Virus record (IMG/VR): IMGVR_UViG_3300031787_000068
Coordinates: 1 to 64,000 of that record
Direction: 5' to 3' (one strand)
DNA from: a virus
DNA length: 64,000 nt
Of this stretch, positions 32,375-41,938 are shown piece by piece (position 1 is the first letter of the stretch; every line of letters starts with the position of its first letter). A model generated the notes under the pieces. It was not told where the DNA came from, searched no databases, and saw only the letters and a list, made by a program, of their open reading frames with translations. A program made the position numbers and the translations under genes.

Positions 32375-35300
32375 ATGGCAGATTTAAAACTTAGATTTTT
32401 TAATAAACAGGGAAATCCTTTAAATTTCGATTATATAGGTCCTACCGGTCCTAGCGATCTGGATTCTAATTTTTTATATAAAACTAATACAACTTCTTCG
32501 AACGAGGGAGATGTTATTTTCCAGCAGTCCGGACCAAATTATACCTTCCAGTTCAACCCAAAAGATTCTAATTTTTTCGACATAACCTCCCTATCAAATC
32601 AGATAGATTATTCTATAGACAGAGGATCTGAAATTTATTTAGAAGGAAGAGTTATCGGGGGAAGCCAGTTTAAAGGAAAAATATTATCTTGTGTTGTAAC
32701 CCCAACTAATGTAACAATAACCATTCCCGTAAATAATTTTATAGGTCAAAATATAATAGCATTAAGCAAAATTATATCTTTTAAAATCTCTTATAAAAAT
32801 CTTCCAGGGGGATATTTTTTCGGGAATATCTATTTCGATCCAGTTTCTTCTGGACTTTACGAAAACGAACAAATCTTTATCTCTCAACAAATATTAGGCC
32901 CTTCCGGGCAAACCGAATACAGTTACCCAAGAACTTTAGCGACTGGATCTACCGGAGGAAAATGGAGAACTAGATGGTACAATAATTCATATGGAAATAT
33001 TGATGTAACGGAGATAATTTTTACGTATAAAATATTAGAGGATCTCCCGGGCGGAGAAGGTAATCCTTTAATAGTTTCCTATCCCAATATAGTTTATACG
33101 GATATAATAGCATCTTCTACCGATTACTATTCTAATGGATCTTTAGTTTGTCCATCTTTTGGTCCTTCAGAATCTAAAGCACTTTCCGTAAATGTAGCTT
33201 TAAATGGACCGGAAGAATCGGAAGAAGTTTACGAGAGAAAACTTATAATAGAAGACATAAGTGCTGGACCTACCGGAAATAATGTTTCTAAAATTTTAGA
33301 GGTTAATTTTTACGGACAAATAGTAGGAGAGGACGAAAGATTAAAAGTTTTAGCTAATAACTTAGGAAGATCTTTTGATCTTGAGGATTCTATAATTCTA
33401 AGGAATCACGATCCTAAAGAGCCTCTTCCTAATTACGAAGAAATAAACGAAAAAAGAAAAGAATTACTTATTGCCGGGGAAGAAATATTTCCTTATCTTG
33501 GTAGTTATAAAGGACTAGTAAATGCCCTAAAATTTTTCGGGTATCAAGATTTAAGAATAAAAGAATACTGGCTGAATCTGGATTTTAGCCAAGCTGAGGG
33601 ATTAATTCCTCCGCAGTTAAAGAATAAACAAGTCTTAGATGAAATAAAATCCCAAAGACTGAAATCAGGAACCCAATCTTATTCGATACAAGATGTACTT
33701 GATAATCCAAATTCTGGAAAATATAGATTGGAGCAGACTTATGGGCCGGATTCAGAAGGAAATTATGTTCTTGACGTTTCTTCTCAAAACACACTAGTTC
33801 CTACTAATGCCTATAAGAAGACCTCATTATTTGGACTTTATTATGATATAAATAAAGTAACCGGAGAAATAGACGAATTCGGATATCCGGTAGTAGTTGA
33901 TGCATTTCAATTTACTCAAGAAGAAGTTCTCATAAAGCTTTTTGGACTAAAAAATATACTAAAAAGAGATTATCTTCCTTTAAATGCAAGAATAGTAGAT
34001 ATAACAGGAGAAGGAATTTATTTTTCTGTTTATAGAAATAAATTTTGGTTCGATCTGGTAGAAAGAAGAGAAATAAAACCAGGATCTAGATTTGATTTTA
34101 GGATAAACCCAGATCTAGCTTATATAGAAGATCTAAGGAATTTTAATATAAGACCTCAGTCTCTTCCTTTACAAACCCCAAGTTTATATTACGATACTTA
34201 CAATATATCAGTGGATGTATTAGGAGGAACCGGTAGCAGCGTTTATTTTACAGGATTCCCAGACTTAGGAGTAACAGGTCCTTCAGGACCTAATTTTCCA
34301 TTAAATGTTGTTTCTGGTAAATCATATAATTTTAATACCTCTACGGAGGGATTTACTTTTTACATAACCGAATCCCCTTCTTTTACCCAGCAAGATCCGA
34401 TAGGACTCACTGGAAATGGAGCTACCTCGGGATCTTCTGGAATTTCTTGGTATGTTAATCCCCAACAAACAGGGCCTTTATATTACTATTTTTCTGAAAA
34501 TTTAAATATAAATGGGATAATAAATGTTTCCCCTTCTAATTTATCGGATTTAGGTAACTCCATAAACCCTCTGGATTTTCAACAGAATTATAGCTCTTCT
34601 CAGAATGAAAGTCTAATAAATTCTATAAATGAATTCTACGATCTAAAGCAACAAGGAAAAATACAACTTCTTGGGGACGGGAGATACGATCCCCCTTCTT
34701 ATCAAGATCCTTCTACAAATACCCCATATAAAGTTCCAATAGGTACTCCTTTAGTTCTAGAATTAGAAATTGATAGATGGACTTGGGACGAAATGAATTT
34801 TTTATGGAGCTCAATAAATCTTCCTTCTTTTAAAATTGGAGATTCCGTTTCAATTAAGCCTAAGATTGCTTCTCTGACCGCAGGAATAACTGGGGGATCT
34901 ATTTCATCCGTAACTATAAATTTTGCAGGTCTTGGGTATTCTTCGGTACCTAATATATCTATAACTGGAGGGGGAGGAGCTGGAGCTGGATTGATCGCAG
35001 TAATTTCAGGAACAGAAATAACTTCGATTACTATAGTATCTGGAGGATCTGGATACACGTCTAGTCCTACTTTAACAATAGATTCTCCTTCAGGAGATTC
35101 GGGAACTGTGGTTGGTGTTAACTATTCAAACGGAACCTATGATGTTTTGCTTTCTTCTACGGGATTAGTCCATAACTTCGAAGGATTTGAAATATCTTCT
35201 AGCTCCCAATCTTACAATCTAATGACCTGGAGAAATATAGATTTTTCTAATGATGTTGAAATAGAATGGGTAATAAATAAGGATTCTACCCAAGATGGAT

Positions 35301-36805
35301 CCCCTTATAATTTTGAATTTAGGGGATCTATAGTAGATTTTAATAAGCTTGCCCACTTTATCCCTTTTACGGGAGATTTTAATGTAACCTGCAACATATA
35401 CGACGGATTTAACAATAAATCTACCAGGATAAAAAATAAGAATTTAACTGTTCAACCAAAGAGAATAAAACTGGAATCCTGGGCTAATGAGGAAGCAAGC
35501 TCTTGGACTAGATATAGAGAAGTAGAGCATTATATTTGGGATAGAGTTTTTAGGTCTTGGGATAATTATCAATCTATATGGGAATTTCCTGCAGAGGGAG
35601 AAAGCGAATCTAAGATGAAAAATCTTATTCCCCAGGAAATATTAGATTTCGCATTTTACGGGAATAAGTCAGAGGAGGGACAGGATGTTTACGTTAAAGT
35701 TAAAACAGATCCTATAGGAGCTACCGGAGAGATAAGATTGGCCCAGTCTTTTTTAAATGTGAGCGAGATATATTCTTTAGAAGTAACTCCTACTCAATAT
35801 GGATATGTTAGGGTATCTTTCTCTTCTCCTCACGGCCTAAGTACGGGAGATTACATCTATATTTCTAATACGATACCGGAGCTAGAAGGAAGTTGGTCCA
35901 TAACCGTTCTTTCCTCTACTGAAATTAGAATAAGTACCGTTTTGGAGATTGGATGGACCGGAGTTATATCTTCAGTTTCTCCTAACCGATTAAATGTGGA
36001 TTCTTCTTTATACCCTTCTCAGCAGATAACAGGGAGCGGATTTGTTTCAGTTAATGTCGGAGGAGTTACTATAGGATCTACAATAGCAGGACAATCCCTT
36101 TATAACACAACAAATTATTTGGTTTCCTCTATAAATAACTTAACCACGTATCCGGATTATTTTGCAACCTGTTTAGACCCAACTACCAATCCAACCAAAA
36201 TAATTATACATGCTTCCGACGATCTCGGAAGTACTCAGAATGGGGTTCCAGTAGTAGTTTCGACCTCTGGGCTTCTCTCTACGACTTATTACGATACTCA
36301 ATTAGGAAATGGACTCAGTCCAACTGAAACCTATGAATTCTGGAGTGAATCCAGTGAAAAATATCCCAATGAGAATCTAAAATTCTGGGGAACTAAAAGA
36401 CTAAATTGGGATATATTCTATAACAATAGTTGGGAAGATGGATATGCACATTCGTGGTTAGATTTTGAATTCAATAACGATTGGCTTGGAGGATTTGAAT
36501 TACATAATTTAAGTATAGGAGATTTGATTTCCGTGAGTTCAGGAATATTAAGTCCACCGGACACTAAAAATTATAATTCTTACGTCTATAGTTTAGGATT
36601 CTACGGGATAACGGGATCTACTATACAGGAGATATCCAATGAGCTAAATGGGAACTCAAATTCTCATATAGGAAATTATGATTATAGGCCAATACCTAGC
36701 GATACTGGTTCTTTTAATAGTGATTCTCCTCCGATTAATATAGGAATAAATAGTTTTACCGCTCCTATTTCTCCTTATCCTTCTCCCCCTTCTGTTCCAG
36801 TGTAA
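32375..36805 (+). CDS. Giant baseplate wedge protein, gp7-like by position
   Basis: 1476 aa. Distinct zones: a beta-rich N-terminus with collagen-like patches (GPTGPSD near 23); near 370 EEIFPYLGSYKGLVNALKF, a helical motif shared by tail wedge proteins of the gp7/P2-I type; a central region with more TGPSGP patches; near 845-910 two Gly-rich beta repeats with GLGYSSVP and GSGYTSSP; a PKD-like segment near 970-1030 (GDFNVTCNIYDG); then a Trp-rich stretch near 1040-1080. It follows gp6-like as T4 gp7 follows gp6. Probably the large arm of the wedge with several binding modules. Confidence 0.72.
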   Translation: MADLKLRFFNKQGNPLNFDYIGPTGPSDLDSNFLYKTNTTSSNEGDVIFQQSGPNYTFQFNPKDSNFFDITSLSNQIDYSIDRGSEIYLEGRVIGGSQFKGKILSCVVTPTNVTITIPVNNFIGQNIIALSKIISFKISYKNLPGGYFFGNIYFDPVSSGLYENEQIFISQQILGPSGQTEYSYPRTLATGSTGGKWRTRWYNNSYGNIDVTEIIFTYKILEDLPGGEGNPLIVSYPNIVYTDIIASSTDYYSNGSLVCPSFGPSESKALSVNVALNGPEESEEVYERKLIIEDISAGPTGNNVSKILEVNFYGQIVGEDERLKVLANNLGRSFDLEDSIILRNHDPKEPLPNYEEINEKRKELLIAGEEIFPYLGSYKGLVNALKFFGYQDLRIKEYWLNLDFSQAEGLIPPQLKNKQVLDEIKSQRLKSGTQSYSIQDVLDNPNSGKYRLEQTYGPDSEGNYVLDVSSQNTLVPTNAYKKTSLFGLYYDINKVTGEIDEFGYPVVVDAFQFTQEEVLIKLFGLKNILKRDYLPLNARIVDITGEGIYFSVYRNKFWFDLVERREIKPGSRFDFRINPDLAYIEDLRNFNIRPQSLPLQTPSLYYDTYNISVDVLGGTGSSVYFTGFPDLGVTGPSGPNFPLNVVSGKSYNFNTSTEGFTFYITESPSFTQQDPIGLTGNGATSGSSGISWYVNPQQTGPLYYYFSENLNINGIINVSPSNLSDLGNSINPLDFQQNYSSSQNESLINSINEFYDLKQQGKIQLLGDGRYDPPSYQDPSTNTPYKVPIGTPLVLELEIDRWTWDEMNFLWSSINLPSFKIGDSVSIKPKIASLTAGITGGSISSVTINFAGLGYSSVPNISITGGGGAGAGLIAVISGTEITSITIVSGGSGYTSSPTLTIDSPSGDSGTVVGVNYSNGTYDVLLSSTGLVHNFEGFEISSSSQSYNLMTWRNIDFSNDVEIEWVINKDSTQDGSPYNFEFRGSIVDFNKLAHFIPFTGDFNVTCNIYDGFNNKSTRIKNKNLTVQPKRIKLESWANEEASSWTRYREVEHYIWDRVFRSWDNYQSIWEFPAEGESESKMKNLIPQEILDFAFYGNKSEEGQDVYVKVKTDPIGATGEIRLAQSFLNVSEIYSLEVTPTQYGYVRVSFSSPHGLSTGDYIYISNTIPELEGSWSITVLSSTEIRISTVLEIGWTGVISSVSPNRLNVDSSLYPSQQITGSGFVSVNVGGVTIGSTIAGQSLYNTTNYLVSSINNLTTYPDYFATCLDPTTNPTKIIIHASDDLGSTQNGVPVVVSTSGLLSTTYYDTQLGNGLSPTETYEFWSESSEKYPNENLKFWGTKRLNWDIFYNNSWEDGYAHSWLDFEFNNDWLGGFELHNLSIGDLISVSSGILSPPDTKNYNSYVYSLGFYGITGSTIQEISNELNGNSNSHIGNYDYRPIPSDTGSFNSDSPPINIGINSFTAPISPYPSPPSVPV

Positions 36806-36832
36806 TGAGAGATTATACCTTTTTATAAAAGA

Positions 36833-36841
36833 AATATATAG
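36833..36841 (+). promoter_or_regulatory. Late-promoter-like element AATATATAG
   Basis: Variant with A in the first position, 24 bases before the start at 36857. Confidence 0.45.
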
Positions 36842-36856
36842 TTAAAAAAAAGATTA

Positions 36857-39800
36857 ATGCCCGGAACCAGTATTTACATAAATCAAATAGATTTGGATCC
36901 CAATTCTTTCGTTTGGGCAACCGGACAAGATTTGAGAAAATTTAACGGAAGCACTTGGGAATATTACGATAGTACAAATTCATCAGTTCCCAGTGGATCC
37001 CCTTATTATCTTGACACTAGATCTATATCCATAGACGATTCAGGATTAGCTTGGTGCGGAATAGCTCAGGGCCCAACGGCTTCTTACGATTCCCCTTGTG
37101 TTTTTAATATTTCTGTTGAAGATGTTTCGGTAGGAGAAAAATGGAATTTTTCTGATCTTGGAACTTTTAATGTTCCCCAAGAAGTTTCTTTGATATATTC
37201 ATCTCCTTACGGGAACGAGGTTTTGGCATTTTTGTCCCCCTTAAATGGAATAGGAACTACTGGTGCAACCGCATATACCAGAATAAATGGAGTAACTGGG
37301 GGAAGATTATTTTTCTATGATAAGAATATAGAAAAATGGAATGAAACTCTTCCTAGCTATAGATGGCCTCATATATATGAGATTAAATCAAAAGGGTATA
37401 AAGGAAAAGAATATAAATATTTTTTAGGAACCTCCCAGGGAATGTGGATAATACCACCCGGAAAATTAAGCACTCTTTCTCTCGATGGAGGGGGAGAAAT
37501 AGTTTATCAAGCTAAAGTTTATAATACTAGTACCAGTGGAATAATATCTAATGAGGTATATTCTTTGGATTTTGATGAAAATGGAAACTTGTGGATAGGA
37601 ACAGATCAGGGGATATCTTTTTTTGATGGGAACAAATTCTGGAATTACGATACCTCTGGACCTGTTACTTATATAAAATCTAGAGAAAATGGACACATCT
37701 TCTATTCTATAGGGGATGGAGAACTTTCCCAGGGAACTGGTCTTTGGCATTTTAATGGAACTACTCACACTAATCTAAATTCTTCTAATTCGGATCTTCC
37801 CAATGACAATATATTGAACATAGATTTAGTAGAAAACGGGACTAAGCAATCTAATTTAACCCTTTATGAAAACTCTCTTTGGATACTGTGTCTAAATGAG
37901 ATTTCTTCTTTTGCTTACGATTTGCCCCATGTCTATGCTTCTTCTAAAAATGAAGGAGCTACAGGGTGGAATTTTACTTATAGAGTTCCTATTGCAGGAA
38001 CTGGCCCAACGGGGGCTCCTCCTATACCTAAAGTTAATAAATATACTTGGGCCTACCCAGAATGGCAAACATACGAAACCGAATTTGTGGCTTCAAAACT
38101 TCCTGGAACGGATCCTAGAAATCTTTTTCTTACTGTTCCCATTAAAGACATAGCGGACGGAAAGGCAGGAGAGCAATATTATTGGAGTAATTCCCCAATA
38201 GCTAGTTATGATGAAAAAGTATTAGAGGAAAAAATAGGTCTTTCTCTATGGGATTCTCCAGTAGGAGTAGGAGGGTCTGGAGGAGATGTAAAAATTACTT
38301 GCTCTACCTCGATAGAAACAGATTTAGGAATTAAATACTTCGTCGGAGGGTATATTACCGGGGAGACCCAGGCATTTTTTGGATATTATAACGACTCAAG
38401 TTTAGCATACGTAAGTAATCTAAATCCTACTATAGGAGGATCAGGAGGAACAGCAGGATCTTCTAGCTATTACGGAGAAATGGGATTTGTTGTTTGCTAC
38501 GATTATTTGGGATCTGTTGAAAGTATACTTCCCTTTAGAGGATATAAAACTAGAGTGGATTCTTTAGATCCTAGCCCAGATAACAATTCAGTTTCAGTTT
38601 CTGGAACTTATTCTTGGTTCATAGAATCTGGACCTTGGGTATACCATTCTTGGGAAGGAGCAAATTCTTTTTCAGGAAATGGGGTTACCGGAGCTCCTTA
38701 TGGTGCAACTAATATAAATTATCCGGGATTGACAGCCGGAGACTACAATTGGATATACGATCCTTTATCTACTTCATCGGGAATTTTCTCGGGATCTTGG
38801 ACTTATAATCCAATGGCTACCTCTACGATTTCTTCTGGAGAATTTGATTTTTCTTACAACGGATCTGGATACAATTTAGAAGATATAAATGGGGTTTATA
38901 TCGCTTTTTTAGATGATACCTCTTTTGATTGGACTTCCGTAATGGAAAATCTAGTAACTTCAAATTCCGTAGGAATATCTTTAGCTCCTTCTACGATATA
39001 CACCATAACTTTTATAATATCGGTTAGCTCCGGTCTTTTTGTGGGTCTTAGCTATCAATCCGGAACTTCAGGTCCTATTCCTTTTTCGGGGGGAGCTAGT
39101 ATAACTTTTGATTTCTATGAATGGAACAATCAGGCTTATCCTTTAGTTAAAAATATAGGGTCTTTCCCAGGAACTCCGGAAGCAAATTCATATGGAGCTT
39201 TCTGCGCAGAGATCCACAGAGAAATAGGTGATAAATTTTCTTTTACCGGTATAACTGGTGATTATAACTGGGGGTTAAATTCTTCATACAGAGTTAAGAA
39301 ATTTAGAAATTTCCCAGTCAAAAATTTAAATACTCTTTCTGGAAATAATTACGTTCCTCTTACTTCAATTCAAAGAACGAACTACCATACCCATCTACTA
39401 GTACAGTCCAATCTTTCTGGTAATCTTGCAGATCTTTCAACTTTAAAAAATGAGTGGACTAGAACAAATGACAATTCTTCGGTTGATAATTATTTATCCG
39501 ATCCTGCATACACTGGTCTTCTTTCCTATGTGAAAATAAATAATTTAGACTATTCACTTCAGAGTAATTACAACTCAAATACTCCTGGATCTACTGGGGG
39601 GTGGCTTAGAGTTGGATCTGAAATAAACTCTTTAGATCTTGGGGAATCTGTTGTTATAACAGGATCAGCAACAGGGGGATTTTATTTTTCTGGAAATTAC
39701 CTTACCCCAACAGGATCTTCAAATTCTCCTTTCTACATTTCTATAACTTCTAATCCGGTAGGATCTACGGGATTTTATTTAGATTCTTTTGGTCTAACTG

Positions 39801-40918
39801 GAAATAAAATAGATGTAACTAAGGACGAATCATGTTATTATATAACAACTGTAGTGGGATCGTCAGGATCTTATTTTGGGAAAAATTTTGTAGCAGAACC
39901 GGATAAAACTTATTTCTTAACTTCTAAATTAACAGAACAGACGGTATGTAAAGGAATTTTCTATCCTTCAATTACAGGGTCTCATCCTTCTCTAGATCTA
40001 AAAACGACTTTAAGACTTCCTAACGAGCAATTTGTAGTTCATTATGAGGATTATGATGATCTATATACGGTAAAAGTACTTAAAACTGACGAGGATTCTA
40101 GAATAAATGACATGATTACGGTCTCTGGTTTTAATGGGGATCTTTCTCTTAGTACCGATTCTGATTCTAATATATTATTTTCTGGGTTCAATTCTTTAGG
40201 TCTAACTGGATCTGCTTATGTTAATTTCGGATATGTTAATGTTGGGTATATTGTCAATGAAATACCAGAAACTTTTATAGATTTTGATTACATAGATATA
40301 GGTTATTTTGTAAATTCAGCAAGCGGATTTGTTTATTTACTTAAACAATATAAACCTAATCTAGGGATAAACGAAGGAGAAATAATATCTAGACCGGGAT
40401 CGGATCCTTGGGTTTGGAGCGATTCTCACGTAAAAGGAGAAGGATCTTTTGAAGTTCCTCTTATGTCTACTCTTATATTTAATAATTACGCATCGGAAAT
40501 ATACGGAAAAAATACCAACAAATGGATTCTTTCAAATTCTTCTACCGGGGAAGAGATTTTGAATATAAAATATTCTCCTTATTTTATTTATACTTTTACG
40601 GAGGAGGGAGAATATACCATCTATAATGAGGTTTTGGATTCTGAAGGAAACGTTTATGCCACTACAGGAAATGGATTTATAAAAGTCATAGACCATAAAA
40701 AGATGAGAATTCCGGGAAGAAAATCCGGACCTATAGATTCTGTTAATTATGGAGCAGAGGAACCACAAAGCGGAATATCTTATCAGGGACAAAAGCTGAG
40801 AAAAGATATCGAAAAACAGCAAATGGAAATAGAGAGAAAAAACAAAACTAAATTTACTCCTGCTATATCTATACCGGATAATCCTGATTCTACTTATAAA
40901 AGAGTAATATTAGAATAG
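36857..40918 (+). CDS. Large tail protein with N-terminal beta-propeller-like and C-terminal PKD-like domains
   Basis: 1353 aa. The N-terminal 350 residues contain propeller blades: SISIDDSGLAWCGIA near 55, VYSLDFDENGNLWIGTDQG near 235 and IDLVENGTK near 320. The LWIGT form is the regulator-propeller signature known from Bacteroidetes hybrid sensor proteins. The middle is Ser/Gly/Thr-rich with TGPTGAP patches. Near 1265-1300 FTEEGEYTIYNEVLDSEG resembles a PKD/Ig-like fold. The C-terminus is helical and charged. No signal peptide, as expected for a virion protein. Inferred: receptor- or glycan-binding part of the baseplate periphery. Confidence 0.7.
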   Translation: MPGTSIYINQIDLDPNSFVWATGQDLRKFNGSTWEYYDSTNSSVPSGSPYYLDTRSISIDDSGLAWCGIAQGPTASYDSPCVFNISVEDVSVGEKWNFSDLGTFNVPQEVSLIYSSPYGNEVLAFLSPLNGIGTTGATAYTRINGVTGGRLFFYDKNIEKWNETLPSYRWPHIYEIKSKGYKGKEYKYFLGTSQGMWIIPPGKLSTLSLDGGGEIVYQAKVYNTSTSGIISNEVYSLDFDENGNLWIGTDQGISFFDGNKFWNYDTSGPVTYIKSRENGHIFYSIGDGELSQGTGLWHFNGTTHTNLNSSNSDLPNDNILNIDLVENGTKQSNLTLYENSLWILCLNEISSFAYDLPHVYASSKNEGATGWNFTYRVPIAGTGPTGAPPIPKVNKYTWAYPEWQTYETEFVASKLPGTDPRNLFLTVPIKDIADGKAGEQYYWSNSPIASYDEKVLEEKIGLSLWDSPVGVGGSGGDVKITCSTSIETDLGIKYFVGGYITGETQAFFGYYNDSSLAYVSNLNPTIGGSGGTAGSSSYYGEMGFVVCYDYLGSVESILPFRGYKTRVDSLDPSPDNNSVSVSGTYSWFIESGPWVYHSWEGANSFSGNGVTGAPYGATNINYPGLTAGDYNWIYDPLSTSSGIFSGSWTYNPMATSTISSGEFDFSYNGSGYNLEDINGVYIAFLDDTSFDWTSVMENLVTSNSVGISLAPSTIYTITFIISVSSGLFVGLSYQSGTSGPIPFSGGASITFDFYEWNNQAYPLVKNIGSFPGTPEANSYGAFCAEIHREIGDKFSFTGITGDYNWGLNSSYRVKKFRNFPVKNLNTLSGNNYVPLTSIQRTNYHTHLLVQSNLSGNLADLSTLKNEWTRTNDNSSVDNYLSDPAYTGLLSYVKINNLDYSLQSNYNSNTPGSTGGWLRVGSEINSLDLGESVVITGSATGGFYFSGNYLTPTGSSNSPFYISITSNPVGSTGFYLDSFGLTGNKIDVTKDESCYYITTVVGSSGSYFGKNFVAEPDKTYFLTSKLTEQTVCKGIFYPSITGSHPSLDLKTTLRLPNEQFVVHYEDYDDLYTVKVLKTDEDSRINDMITVSGFNGDLSLSTDSDSNILFSGFNSLGLTGSAYVNFGYVNVGYIVNEIPETFIDFDYIDIGYFVNSASGFVYLLKQYKPNLGINEGEIISRPGSDPWVWSDSHVKGEGSFEVPLMSTLIFNNYASEIYGKNTNKWILSNSSTGEEILNIKYSPYFIYTFTEEGEYTIYNEVLDSEGNVYATTGNGFIKVIDHKKMRIPGRKSGPIDSVNYGAEEPQSGISYQGQKLRKDIEKQQMEIERKNKTKFTPAISIPDNPDSTYKRVILE

Positions 40919-40985
40919 TGAAATTTTATCTCTATTTTTTACTAGAATAAATAACCAATTTCGATTTTTAACTATTTAAAAAAAC

Positions 40986-40994
40986 GATATATAA
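40986..40994 (+). promoter_or_regulatory. Late-promoter-like element GATATATAA
   Basis: 28 bases before the start at 41014, in a 95-bp A-rich gap with no other visible feature. Confidence 0.6.
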
Positions 40995-41013
40995 AAATAA
41001 AAAAACAAAAAAA

Positions 41014-41925
41014 ATGGCTTCAACTGTAAACATTACTGAAATTTTAGGTTCCGATTCTATATCGGGATCTAGGGTTACTATTAATTCTAATTTTTTAATA
41101 CTTCAAAACTGGATAAATGGATATGTTCAGGTATTTGGAGTCGATACTACTAATGGGATATTAGATTTAACTTCATCGTCTACCGGAAAAGTTATGGCAA
41201 AAATAGGAAGATTTGACTCCCTTTCTTTGCCAGCATCAGGAACAGCTCTTACTTCTTTTGATTCTATTGGAGGAGGATCTCTAGTATCTCTTTCATCTAC
41301 AAATGTTACAGTTTCCGGAGCATTAACTGCTACAGGAACAATAACTTTTGGAACTGGATCTATTTTCATTGCCGGTGGAACTTCTAGCTTTAATTCATCT
41401 TTAAGTGCAAATGCATCTCTTTATCTGGGACCACAGGGACATGTCATAAGTCAGAATACTACAGTTGCTACCGGTTTAACAGCAGGAACCGCATTCCCTT
41501 CTACCGCTTTAGGAGGAGGTGGTTATCAAACTACCACATCTGCTTCTCCTTATGCTATAACCGGATTAGAGGATGTTATATTTGCAGATTGTGGTCCTAC
41601 GGGATTCTATTTAAAAGTAGTAGATGGTCTTTCTCCTGCGGGGGGAACCCTACCAAATATACCCCAAGGAACCAGAGTTACGATAGTGAATACGAATCCT
41701 GCAACGGGATACATTTGGACAGGACTTACCGGATCTACCACTTATTATACAGGGTTTAATACAGATTCTTCTTACGGGGGGTATTCTTCTTTAGGAATTC
41801 AAATTCCACAAAATAAAGCATATCGATCTTCAATTACTCTTCAATGGGAGCCTAGAATTGGACAGGGACAAGCCACCATGAATGGATCTTGGGTAGTTAT
41901 AGGATCTAGTAATGTAACAGTTTAA
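41014..41925 (+). CDS. Tail fibre/baseplate outer protein
   Basis: 303 aa. The N-terminus (ILGSDSISGSRVTINSNF, then ILQNWINGYVQVFG) looks like an attachment domain; the x-IN-x-NF-x-x-L core recurs at the start of the three collagen-like fibres at 53-58 kb. The rest is Gly/Ser/Thr-rich and beta, with short periodic strands (GALTATGTITFGTGSIF) suggesting a trimeric beta-prism shaft, then a compact head domain. It resembles short fibre or gp9/gp11-like proteins by position. No enzyme motif. Confidence 0.65.
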   Translation: MASTVNITEILGSDSISGSRVTINSNFLILQNWINGYVQVFGVDTTNGILDLTSSSTGKVMAKIGRFDSLSLPASGTALTSFDSIGGGSLVSLSSTNVTVSGALTATGTITFGTGSIFIAGGTSSFNSSLSANASLYLGPQGHVISQNTTVATGLTAGTAFPSTALGGGGYQTTTSASPYAITGLEDVIFADCGPTGFYLKVVDGLSPAGGTLPNIPQGTRVTIVNTNPATGYIWTGLTGSTTYYTGFNTDSSYGGYSSLGIQIPQNKAYRSSITLQWEPRIGQGQATMNGSWVVIGSSNVTV

Positions 41926-41938
41926 TATTTTTTAGGAA

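Noticed and set aside
34702-35058. Reverse-strand open frame in the giant wedge gene
   Set aside because: It reflects the low-complexity Gly/Thr repeats of the forward gene; no promoter-like element.
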